A stretch of 64,000 nucleotides of DNA from Plantago ovata (Eukaryota; Streptophyta; Magnoliopsida; Lamiales; Plantaginaceae). Location: contig CM051455.1 of the NCBI GenBank assembly GCA_028274465.1, positions 51,528,725 to 51,592,724 on the forward strand, read 5' to 3'. The notes under the pieces were generated by a model. It worked only from the letters and a program-made list of their open reading frames with translations. It made no database searches and was not told the origin of the DNA. The stretch's first letter is position 1, and each line of letters begins with the position of its first letter. Positions 46,140-56,154 of this stretch are shown here, one piece after another. A program made the position numbers and the translations under genes.

Positions 46140-47381
46140 CTGCAAAATGAAGATGAACAGGTTAGTATTTAAATTGAATGACTTCTCATTATAAATTGTA
46201 TGCAATATGAACTTTTCTATTGTTATGTAGGTACAAGAAGGAAACAAAATTTTCTTATAGAGTAATTTAGCTGAAAGTACCTCTGTGATGTTTGAGAAGG
46301 TAAGTATCTAATCATTAGCTTCTATATAGGGAAACAATACAGCCTGGCCTTGTGACTTACTGTAAAAAATTTCAATGCAAAGACAATCAATCAATTGACA
46401 CATGAAATCAATTTAATGCCTTGCTTGTAAATGTGGTCATTTGTGATAGGAATTGCAAAAAGATCTTGTGGCGAGGTGTGTAAATCTTTGTGCTCAGGTT
46501 TAGTAAAAGACTTGTACTTGTTCTCATTCAACCATACCTATTTGCAGGAATAATAAAGATTATGTTAGTTGTTGGTGCAACAAGCCTAAGCTAGAAAACT
46601 GTTTAGTTGTACATTGAAATCAAGATTCTTAGACAAAGCTTTTAATTTCAGATTGAGTGAAACAATGGGTATACAATGTAGGTTGAATCTGCCTAGTTTT
46701 GGCATTAATAGTTTAACTTTCAGATTGGTTACCATCTGATAATTTTAATTTTGAAGTTACAGATGTGAGATGAAGTTTCCATCTACCATATGTTATGCAT
46801 TAATCCTAATGGTTGTACCAAAGTGTGCAAATACTGCTTCTATGCCAGAATTCTGTCCAGCTCCTACACTAACTAAAACAGGCACACATTTATGAAACAT
46901 GGGACACATGAAATGGAAAATAAGAAATTGCGTTTTAAGATTACATAGAACGTCTATTTCACATTTCGGGATATTTGATGAAGAAACGTAGTATACATGT
47001 CAGTGTGTAAGTAAAAAATGGAACATATGCACAATGCACTTTAAATATGGAAATTACGATTTCGCAAGAGGCGAAATGGAAAATCAGAGACTGTGTCTAA
47101 AAACACAGCACTTACAATCATAATGAATCCATACATAATGATAGTACTTAATACCTAAACTACCAAACAAGCAGATTGATGTTAAACTACAATATATTGT
47201 TCATATAAACCAGACGGATTTAAGCTAAAAACAAGTTAGGTCAGGCCTAACTAAATCTACGAATACAGATTCAAAGAGCGACCTCATAATATAGAAATAA
47301 CCGTGATTTCTCCAAACAACTCCTTTACGCACCACGCCATTAAAGGAGTCAGAATGGAAATATAAAATTGTAGTTAATGAC
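46140..47381. other. spacer between two subtype D cargo genes
   Basis: AT-rich; no frame, repeat or motif supported. It probably includes the promoter of the 46.1-kb gene. Confidence 0.4.
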
Positions 47382-47967
47382 TTATGATGAAGAACCGTCG
47401 CCCTCACTGGGAATTGCAACACGGCTCGAAGACTCTGCTGGGAGAATGAAACAGCCACACACTGTGAAAATGTTTCGTAATTGAGGATATAGGGGTTCTC
47501 CCCGAGTTCGCATTTTCCTCGCCGCTATTTTCTCATTCTGCATTAAAACGACACAGTAAATATATATTAAACCTGGTAGTTATCTTTCAAATTATTAAAG
47601 ACACCACGAGTTACGATGAAATTACCCGTCCACCCAAATTATTCCAATAGAGTTCCCTTGCATAGACACGGTTACGCTTAACAACATAAAAAACCTCCGG
47701 GAGTGCCAGAAATTCTGCAAATTTCGTGTACCTACGTCGCGTGATGGCAAGTAAGCTCACAAGACAGGGAATTGTAACGGTCTTCTGCAGCTGCCTGCTG
47801 ATTTCGGAAGAACAAATCCTCAATGCAGCCATTAGAGATTGCCTAGTTCGTATGCCAGAATCCCTAGCCAACCTATCTAACATCCGCACAAGGAGAATGT
47901 TTTCAGCATTTTTCCAACTATCCAAGCTAAGAAGAGTTCTGTCCCTTACACGAATGACACGAGGCAT
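47382..47967 (-). CDS. SANT-like cargo gene, subtype D copy 1, open
   Basis: Exons 47967-47626 and 47537-47382 join in frame to 165 residues, starting MPRVIRVRDRTLLSLDSWKN. Exon 1 is a Myb/SANT-like domain (DSWKNAENILLVRMLDRLA, LVSLLAITRRRYTKFAEFLA, VKRNRVYARELYW), spaced like that of the 46.1-kb paralogue. Exon 2 has RTRGEPLYPQLRNIF, the short block after the domain, and a Ser-rich end. A spliced leader is evident: acceptor TTTAG at 47970-47974 and donor at 48857. It is the last gene before the right Harbinger-like end and is transcribed away from that end. Confidence 0.65.
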
Positions 47968-47969
47968 GC

Positions 47970-48857
47970 CTAAATGAAAAAAAAACAGAATGCATCCAAC
48001 TTAGTTCATTAATTTGCTAGTCTTCCTGCATACTGTAATCTATAATCTCAAGCTAACTGCTCCGAAATCAAATTCTAGCCCTCAGGTTTTCAATAAAACA
48101 AACATACATAAAAATAACACTAGTCCTCAAAACTAACCTCAACTAATCAACATGTTTGACAGTTACAGCTTTCTAATTCTTGTCATATCATTCACACCAA
48201 TGTTGTGTATTAAAGTTAATTAATGAATTGTAGTTTGTTAAATTTCTGCACGAGTTAAACTAATATTATCAATAGCTAAAGTCGTTACCTCAAAATCATC
48301 TCTACAAAAATTATGATGTCGTAACTATAAAATATACTACACTGGACAAGTTCTCCATGGAGTTGTCCTACTTCTAAACTGAAATTGGGTACTACACATT
48401 ACAATCATGAGCGAGAAAAATAAATTTTCCCTAACAACGTTGCATTCATCATTTACGTTTACACTTGTTGGAAATGCAGTAATCAAAATTTAACATACGA
48501 ATTTCACATCAAATACGTATACTTCGAATACAAGTAAATGGTCCATCCAGAAGTGAAGACATGCTTATCCAAAAACATAAACAGTAACCACAAATATAAC
48601 TAATAACAGAATTTCAGTTATGTAAGCCACACTACTTGCAAATCTATATGGCATACGGAGATCACAATGTGAATCGCTACCAGATCCGCCTAAAGATGAT
48701 CTACAAAAGACTCATACTCAGGCAATTACTTCAATCATTAAGTAAAATTGTAAAATCGTAAAAAATAGGAAATTGGTTCAAGAATCCCAAATTGTAGAAC
48801 GTAATACATATATACTGACGATGACGAGGGAAAAAAGAATGTGAACGGTCGACGTAC
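47970..48857 (-). promoter_or_regulatory. 5' UTR intron of the 47.9-kb SANT-like gene
   Basis: GT (48857-48856) to AG (47971-47970) on the minus strand, GTACGT donor and T-rich acceptor. The first, non-coding exon runs from 48858 up to about 48960 and is GC-rich (GGCGCCGTGAAACCGCCG), followed upstream by the right terminal region. Confidence 0.5.
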
Positions 48858-49039
48858 CGGAACAGTGCGGCGGTTTCACGGCGCCAGCGACGTTTAGGGG
48901 TGTGGATACGACAAGAAGCTTGTGGAAATTTTTTTTGGTTTTCTGTTTTATTTTGTGTGGGAATTTCTGAAACGCGTAGATTTAAATACTGGGGGTGATG
49001 TTGGTAAGTGCAATTCCAGTTTATTATTGATAACAAGGG

Positions 49040-49271
49040 ACAGGTATGTAATTTTCATGACTTGGACCACATTATCTTATCTCCGAAATTGGACCAAATG
49101 GACTTTTTTTATCCCAGATATGTGGACTATGCAACCCATTATCGATCAATTTATTGGTTTTTTAATGGACCAAACAGGTCCAATTATCCACTTGATTATC
49201 CGTCCAAAATCACTGTTCATCATTTTATCTTCAATTTCATTATCCCAATTATCTTGCAAAACGCGGCGTTA
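49040..49271. repeat. Harbinger-like right end and subterminal region, TTA target
   Basis: Read inward from 49268: CGCCGCGTTTTGCAAGATAA, then TTGGGATAAT, then several GGATAAT-containing stretches and TTTGGTCC/GGACCAAA repeats. Its resemblance to the 23.55-kb end (GGCAGCGTTT, CAAGATAA, GGGATAA) is clear although imperfect. Confidence 0.6.
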
Positions 49272-49320
49272 ATGATTTAACAACTTTAGTAGGCGGACAA
49301 TATTTATATGGAAGAAATGG

Positions 49321-50051
49321 ATTAAACCCCCTCAACTATTACTCTTCTGAGACTATGCCCCCCAAACTAATAAATTTGGTGATTAACCTCCTCAACTATA
49401 ATGTTTTTGAGACAATGCCCCCAAGTTAATAAATTTAATAATAAACTCTTAATAAATCAATCAAATATATTAATTTTTTAGATATTGTGATACAAAATTC
49501 ATTTTTGTCGATTATCATGATGTTTAAGTGACGTTCAGACTTTATTTTATAGTTTTGAAATAATTTATAATTTGTTCATCCTCCATTTCTTTTATTATTT
49601 TTATATTAAATGTTTTGAAAACATTTGACAACGAATTTCTTTTAATTTATAATGTAAACAAATATATAAAAAATATTGTGAAACTATACTTAAATTACTT
49701 TGATGATAAATATAATATTATTTATATATTTTGTCAATGTAATTTAAATTAATTTGTGGCAAAAATAACTTGAAAAGACCAATATAAAGTAATTACGGAG
49801 GAAATATATTTTGTAATTTTGTATATGTCATGTGAAATATAACTTCGCAACCATGAAATATGAATAAATATTTTATGTGTTGAATATATAAAATTTAAGC
49901 ACCTACAAATGTTATTTTATCTATTTATTTAACTAAAAAAATCACTTCATGGGGCATTGTCTAAAAAGTATAATAGTTGAGGGGGTTAATCACCAAACTT
50001 ATTAGTTTGGGGGGTAAAGTCTCAAATGAGTAATAGTTTGGGAGGTTTGAT
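49321..50051. mobile_element. Non-autonomous element with about 110-bp terminal inverted repeats
   Basis: The left arm (about 49321-49430) reads ATTAAACCCCCTCAACTATT..CCCCCCAAACTAATAAATTTGG and is mirrored at about 49945-50051 (ATCAAACCTCCCAAACTATT..CCCCCCAAACTAATAAGTTTGG when read inward). The middle is AT-rich and has no open frame. No clear target duplication, so the superfamily is open. It lies only 50 bp outside the Harbinger-like right end. Confidence 0.75.
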
Positions 50052-53040
50052 CAATTTTTTTTTATTTGTATACTATAATTGGACGGACATGTACAAAGTC
50101 AATAATTGATCAAATACAGTAGATGAATACAGTAACTACTAATAATAATGCTGACAATTTGATTAAGGGTCGCACTATATATTTGGCGGTGATTGACAGT
50201 AGTAAGCTTTCATGTTACATATATAATGAGATTTGATTTTTGAGAAGACAAAGTCATGTGTGCAGCTTAAATGTGAATCTAACTGCTCCACCGGACCTAT
50301 GTTTATTATTGTTATTATTATGTTATGTTTCACGTTCCCTACGTACCCCATTCACATGCTTTTTAAAACTATTATTACAAAATCATGTATAAATATTCAT
50401 ATTATTAGTGGTTAGTAATCAGTTTGTTCCATTTTAATGTTTCTAAAGTCAACTTTTAAAATACAATTTTGATCATAAGTTACTCTTAAATTAAACTATA
50501 AAAAAAATAATAAAATAATATTATTAAAAAAATTAAGCGTAGCTCAATTGGTAAAGTTGGGTCAGCACTCCTCTGAAGTCACAAAAACTAAATTAAGCAC
50601 CAACAATTTGTTGGCCATACCAAAGAGCAACACTTTTTTGAAAGTTTTACTCGTTTTGTGAACAAATGTATGGAATCAACTACAATCCTACAGGGGACAG
50701 CATACAGAGCGGGGCTATGAATGGTATCCAACGACGGAGAGGTCTGGCATCCGACTGAGAGTTACTATCAGAAACTAGGTCCATGAATGGTATGCCTTGT
50801 GATATCATCGGCGCTGGATCTGTTTATGAAACAACCAAGTAGCATTGTTATATGGCTAAGACTGTAAAACACAGATTAAAGAATATGTTGCTATTTTATA
50901 GGAAGGATGAGTGACACCTGCAGGTGGAGTAGATGCTCTCAGTCCAGATCCAAGACAGTTGCGTCGATCCGTTGAAAAATCTACCTCTTCGTCGCAAGGG
51001 AGCTCTTCCATGGTGTTTTCGGTAGAAAACTACTCTCCCTCTTGGGAAAACTATAAGGAAGAAAATCTATACTATATACTAGGCAAATGCTGAGAAGTAA
51101 TTTTTAGTCCAAAAAATTATTTTTTCTCACTACTTAATTACTTTTTAATCTGAATACATAGTTGAAAATTATAAAGAATAGCAACTATAACATACACTAA
51201 AATAAAATTTACAAAAAAATTAATAAAATTTTAATTTACCCACCCTATAAATATGTAAAATTAATTTAATAAATTTATTTCTTTCTCATTAGGTGAAAGT
51301 TTACGTGAACTAATTTATAATCTATCGACATTTTAAAATTTGATTATAATTTATCACGCGGGTATCCGCGTGTAAATTTACTAGTTTCAACTATTTTATT
51401 GGGTTGTCAAATACGTAATTGTTTGTGGGGTCTAATTAACTACTACCTCCATTTATTTTAAAGTTTATAAATTTGTTATTGTGAAAACAATTGCATGAAA
51501 ATTATTAAAAATAGAAAAGAGTTTGTAAGAATTTTGTCAAGATCATAAACTTGGACTTTCATTTTTCACATAAAATTATCAATGATAAAAGAAATTATAA
51601 ACTGTTTTCTATTTTAATTATTTAAAAAAAGAATTATTTTGACAATGAAAAATGAGAAGTTTCAGGTGAAGAGAGGGTTTTCAAAGGAAAATTGGACTAT
51701 AGCTGTACTACAGGACGCTAGCCAAGGATTGGGACTAAGACGATCTCCAACAGGCGTCTGGAGATGGGTCTGGAAGATTTCCAGACTCATCTCCAGACGT
51801 CTGGAGATGGTCCAATGGCAGTCTCCAACTTGAGTCTGGAGAAATTTATCCAGACTCGTCATATAGTTTATGATGAGTCTGGATGCCATTTTATCTTTTT
51901 TTTTTCTTTTCCATTTTCTTTTTGCCTGCTTTTAATCTATCTTTTGTGTATTCTTTCCCTTTTTCTTTCTATTTAATTTTATTCCTTTTCTTTTTCTTCT
52001 TTCCTTTAAAGACATACACTTGCATAATATAAAATAATAAAAATATAAAAACACACTTGCACTTAAATTAATTTGAAACTTCAACTTCGATTCACACGTG
52101 CCCACGTATGCTCCATCAAATCTCTTTGCAATGCCAATTCGAGGGTTTTGTCGGTTAAATGCATTCTCTGTAATGAAATTTCTTATGCTCTTTTTATTAT
52201 GAAATTTTGCCGATTCAAATAAAATAAAAAGTAAATGGTACCCTTTTGTAATGTATATTTAATTTCTAAAATATTATTTTATTTTATTATCAATCATTAT
52301 AATTTTTACATTTTTATTTCATATTTATTTAATTAATTAACAACATTTATACTAATGTCAAGTATAAAAAATAATGTAGTTTAAAAAGAAATGATAAAAT
52401 AGAAATGTAATTTCAAAGAGTTCATTTTAATGTGGCTGATTTTCCTCCTTCGCGATAAGTTTCCTTACATCACTCGCTAGTCGCTTTCGCTTCTATGTAA
52501 TTTCTATGTTATGTACGGTCATGCACTCATGCTTAAGGGCATTTCGGTTACAAACCTTTGCTGCTATAACTAATTGTCCATTGTCCACCCTTTTCAAGTC
52601 TGAATTCTATGTTATGTATGTCTGTGCTTATGGGCATTTCCGTTGAAATAGATTCCTCTTTTGATCCATGAAAATCCCTTCCCAAACTGTACAATCTTCT
52701 TCCAAAACATACAAACTTCTGCGAACTATAAAATGGTGGATTTTTTCATTAATCATGATGTATTGACATTAGACATGTTATTAATAAAAAATAAAAGATG
52801 AGCAACTGTCAATTACTAAATCACAATCACTAAGGAGGTTTTTCAGAGGTGTTGACTAAGGAAGGGGAGCTTATATCACAAGATAACAAGGACTCATTCA
52901 CTGGCTACTCCCAAACCCTCTATTTAAGCCTAAAAAATATTACTTTATCCTTTATTTAAAGAGGTAATATGGTGAAACTATTCAAAGGAATATAAAATAC
53001 TATTCGTTAATATTACATGGTACTAATAAATTGACTTGTC
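50052..53040. other. gene-free AT-rich interval
   Basis: About 3 kb with no supported gene. A tRNA-like phrase (GCGTAGCTCAATTGGTAAAG, 50538-50557) resembles a SINE A box without a matching B box. A foldback lies at 51753-51800. Stowaway-like TACTACCTCCATTTATTTT (51440-51459) may be a MITE scrap. Confidence 0.45.
51740..51885. repeat. foldback/minisatellite of CTCCAGACGTCTGGAG type
   Basis: 51753-51778 (GGCGTCTGGAGATGGGTCTG..) pairs with 51778-51803, forming a near-perfect hairpin of about 24 bp per arm. Further GTCTGGAGA and TCTCCAA copies flank it up to 51885. GC-richer than its surroundings. Possibly the core of a small MITE. Confidence 0.6.
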
Positions 53041-53054
53041 TACTTGTGCTATTA

Positions 53055-53410
53055 GTCAATCCGAGGATATTGTGCCATGTCCATGTTCATCGAATTGTAG
53101 GAGTGAATGAGAGTTACTCAAATTGGACTTAGATACTATCAGATGGCCTTTGCTTGAAGTACAAAACTGGAAGTAACTTGCTGAAAATTCGTATTAGCAC
53201 ACAAGGAAATGGTATCAACACTCAGAGGACATACGAAGGAACATGACAACAACATGAAATTTGCTAATAAACATAATATTAAGATCGATTCAAGAAACAT
53301 AGATGATCTTGATACCGCCAATGGTAATATCCTCACCTCCAACTTTAGGAACCAAAATTACCAATATCTGATCATCATCATCAACATCCATATCCTCACG
53401 AATCAATCCG
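53055..53410 (-). pseudogene. duplicated 3' end of the polyphenol oxidase gene
   Basis: About 350 bp matching 53416-53790: first the downstream flank (TGCCATGTCCATGTTCATCG), then the last 35-40 codons of the PPO coding region in the same orientation (GATGATCTTGATACCGCCAA). The copy stops abruptly at about 53400 in a CGAATCAATCCGAGC stretch, where the intact gene continues. It is a head-to-tail partial duplication, diverged by several per cent, and not functional by itself. Confidence 0.85.
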
Positions 53411-53670
53411 AGCTTAATGTGCCATGTCCATGTTCATCGAATCATGTTTAGGAGTGAATGAGAGTTACTCAAATTGGACTTTAGATACTATCAGATGGCC
53501 TTTACTTGAAGTACAAAACTGGAAGTAACTTACTGAAAGTTCTTATTAGCATACAAAGATGATCTTGACAACACTCAAACACTCGAAGAGGACATGGTAA
53601 GAGGACATACAAAGGAACTTAACAAGAACATGAAATTTGTTGATAAACATAATATTTTATGATCGATTAA

Positions 53671-55428
53671 TCAAGAAACATAGATGATCTTGATACCGCC
53701 AATGGTAATATCCTCACCTCCAGCTTTAGGAACCAAAGTCACCAATATCTGATCATCATCATCAACATCCATATCTTCAAGAATCTCAGTCAATCCTAAC
53801 CTGATCTTAGTTGTTATCTTTGTCGAATTTTTATGTGGCACAGACGAGTAGCTCCCTGCGTACTCTGCCTTGTCAAATTCGTCAGGCTTATCGTCTTCAT
53901 CGTTCACAAACACATCAAACCGCACAAACTTCCCGGTATCAACTTCAATCCCTTCAATCACCAGCAGTTCTTCCTCATGTTCCTTGTCCTTCCTGCTTCT
54001 CGATTTCTTGGGCCTATCGACCAACACTTTCACGACCTTGTCAAGCTTCACTGGGAAAACTGTCTTCGCGGATGGGGCTCCACTAGTCGTTGCCACCTTG
54101 GATTTGGTCATGCGTGGAGCAGGCTTCTTGGTCAACCAGGGTAGTTCCACTTCCTGGTAAACATACCCCATCTTCTCGTTCTCAAGAGTGTCAATGTTCT
54201 TCACACGCACGAGCTGAGCGTTCTCGTCATAGAACAGGAAGTCTGCGTTCAGAAAATCAGGATCAGTGAATTCTTTAGGCTTATCACCTCTCAGGCTGCG
54301 CCATAAGGTCCACATTCGATCAACATTGGCGTGATGGCTATAGAAAATTGGGTCTCGTGCGGTTGAGTAAAAGTTGCCCATGTCCAGACCCTCTGGCCCA
54401 GTTTCTCCGACCCATCCATGGATGGCTATGTGGCATCCACGCTCCACCGAGCCTGGCCCAGGGTCGGGTTTAGTACCAACGACATACTTTGCCCCATAGA
54501 AGTCGTCTAGTTTCTTGGCATTTCGTACCATGTCAGTGTACATTACAGTGTGATTATTGGCAATAATTTTTTCTGGCTTGGTAGGATTTTGCTGGGAGTA
54601 GGCGAGATCAGCGAGTACCGGAGGCAAGTGATTCTGGTCGCGATGTGCATCGTATAAGGGGGATCCCTTTTTTGCATACGGTCCTGGCATCGGCGTGCCA
54701 TCCGGATGATCCCAGTTCCAGTATGGTATCCCGAAAGTGGGGTCGTCAATCAATTTTGCCAAGATCCTCTCGTAGAAATACAAGTACCATCTATGCCAGG
54801 GATAAAAGTGCCAACAATTGTGGATTTGCAGTTTCAATTTCGGGTCCCCGGGCTGTTCATAGGTGAGATTGCAATAAGCACAGTGCACATTGGCTTGTTG
54901 CATGAAGTTGCGCGGATCATCAGCCGGAAGAGCCTTCATGAGCGCAATCGCTTTCTCATACTTGGCATAGTATTCCTTGCTTGCAAGATGCGCAGCAGGG
55001 CGAAAACGCATTTTAGTGACCGGGGGAAGCTTGTAATCAATGATTTCGGTTGACACGGGAGGGCAACAGTTGACATCTAGTGGCTGTTGTGTGTTAAGGT
55101 CTGTGCCTCTTGCGCATTTGGTGAAGTCAGGGGACGAAATCGGGGTGGCAGAAGCATTTGGCGACGATACAAGGCTTGATGTTGCACCATATAGGCCTCC
55201 AATTCCAAGAAGCAAGTTTCTCCTATCAACTCTGACTTGGGAGCTGGTTTGTGCATCGTTTTTGCCACCATTTGTGGCGTCGCAAGACACGGTGAGGCTG
55301 CGGATTGGAGGTGATCGGGTTGAGAAACGTGGCGGCGCTTGGAAGGTGATAGGCCGGGAAGAGTAAGGGGAAGGGGAGGGCGGCTTTGGGGTGGTTATGG
55401 CGGCGGAACTAGAAAGTGCAAGAGACAT
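53671..55428 (-). CDS. PPO: Polyphenol oxidase (tyrosinase/catechol oxidase), chloroplast type, intron-free
   Basis: Type-3 copper enzyme that oxidises o-diphenols to quinones, made as a precursor for the thylakoid lumen. 585 residues, the usual length, in one exon as in most dicots. A Ser/Pro-rich transit peptide (MSLALSSSAAITTPKPPSPS) is followed by a twin-arginine lumen signal (RRNLLLGIGGLYG) with a likely cut after ASA. CuA histidines lie in NVHCAYC, QIHNCWHFYPWHRWYL; CuB in RGCHIAIHGWVGE and FYSHHANVDRMW. The PPO1_DWL domain follows (FLFYDENAQLVRVKN, ELPWL), then the KFDV domain (KFVRFDVFVND). The Cys of CAYC can form the known thioether bond. No lesion seen. Downstream lies a partial copy of its own 3' end. 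Confidence 0.97.
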   Translation of the reverse strand: MSLALSSSAAITTPKPPSPSPYSSRPITFQAPPRFSTRSPPIRSLTVSCDATNGGKNDAQTSSQVRVDRRNLLLGIGGLYGATSSLVSSPNASATPISSPDFTKCARGTDLNTQQPLDVNCCPPVSTEIIDYKLPPVTKMRFRPAAHLASKEYYAKYEKAIALMKALPADDPRNFMQQANVHCAYCNLTYEQPGDPKLKLQIHNCWHFYPWHRWYLYFYERILAKLIDDPTFGIPYWNWDHPDGTPMPGPYAKKGSPLYDAHRDQNHLPPVLADLAYSQQNPTKPEKIIANNHTVMYTDMVRNAKKLDDFYGAKYVVGTKPDPGPGSVERGCHIAIHGWVGETGPEGLDMGNFYSTARDPIFYSHHANVDRMWTLWRSLRGDKPKEFTDPDFLNADFLFYDENAQLVRVKNIDTLENEKMGYVYQEVELPWLTKKPAPRMTKSKVATTSGAPSAKTVFPVKLDKVVKVLVDRPKKSRSRKDKEHEEELLVIEGIEVDTGKFVRFDVFVNDEDDKPDEFDKAEYAGSYSSVPHKNSTKITTKIRLGLTEILEDMDVDDDDQILVTLVPKAGGEDITIGGIKIIYVS

Positions 55429-56150
55429 GGCTGGTTTAAATTAGTTTTGTGCATGTTAATCTAAGATCAAGACCCACATTATATAGAACATTACAAGTGA
55501 ATTTGGTAGTAAAACAATGGACTTTTCATAAGATGGAATATTCAAATTCAGTATAGTAAGCCAACTGTCTCAATATGATTTGGTTGAAAAGTTCATGTTA
55601 CATAAGCAAGAACAAATGACTAGCTTTCATGAAACTAGGATTATGAGGAAGAAACGGCATCTTTGGTAAAAGCTCACGAGGGCTGCTACAAGAACAATTG
55701 ATCCTAATTTAGTAATTATCATTTGTTTTTTGTTTTTTTACTTTTTGCGTTCCACTTGACCTCCGATAACTTCTAAACTATAATAAAAAAATTAATTTTT
55801 AAAAATATATTATGAAAATATAGTGTCTCTTCTTTCATTATATAATTTTATTAATTATCTTTTCAATAAAATTAAAATTTATTATAGATCAAACGAAGTT
55901 TATAAAAATGTAAACAAATATACGTAAAAAACTCACTCGGACGGAGAGAGTGTTTCGCTTGAACCACTACATCTCTCTTATCCGTCAATCTAAACATTTA
56001 AACTGAATTGAAATTTAACTTCTTTTATAAATAGAAAACAATTTAATATCGATTTTCTCTAACTACAGAAAAGTTAAAGTGAAAGAAATTCTTCAACAAC
56101 TACATTAGAACGCTTTTAATTAATTAGCTAAGCTAAATATTTGGGTGGGT
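55429..56150 (-). promoter_or_regulatory. upstream region of PPO
   Basis: A TATA-like ATATAATG on the minus strand (about 55476-55483, read as CATTATAT on plus) lies about 50 bases before the PPO ATG. Farther up, 55735-55950 looks like a worn Stowaway-type MITE: its right border CTCACTCGGACGGAGAGAGT resembles ACTCCCTCCGTCC ends. Confidence 0.45.
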
Positions 56151-56154
56151 AAGA

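Larger units (their letters stand above)
23550..49268. mobile_element. Candidate giant PIF/Harbinger element with DNA-binding-protein cargo
   Basis: The left end (23550) is flanked by TTA. At 49253-49268 the sequence reads, towards the element, CGCCGCGTTTTGCAAGATAA then TTGGGATAAT, again flanked by TTA (49269-49271). This resembles the left GGCAGCGTTTGGTTCGCAAG ATAA..GGGGATAA with a four-base gap. The transposase gene is transcribed inward from the left end and a SANT-like gene inward from the right end, as in a coherent unit. All intervening genes I can read encode SANT-like or B3-type DNA-binding proteins. The size is 25.7 kb, or about 19.4 kb without the later LTR insertion. The alternative is an ordinary Harbinger copy that lost its right end plus an unrelated Harbinger MITE end at 49.3 kb. 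Confidence 0.45.

Noticed and set aside
50536-50600. tRNA gene or SINE
   Set aside because: An A-box-like phrase is present but there is no B box at the right distance and no cloverleaf.
53811-55366. Plus-strand frames of 73-115 codons
   Set aside because: Shadows of the PPO coding region.
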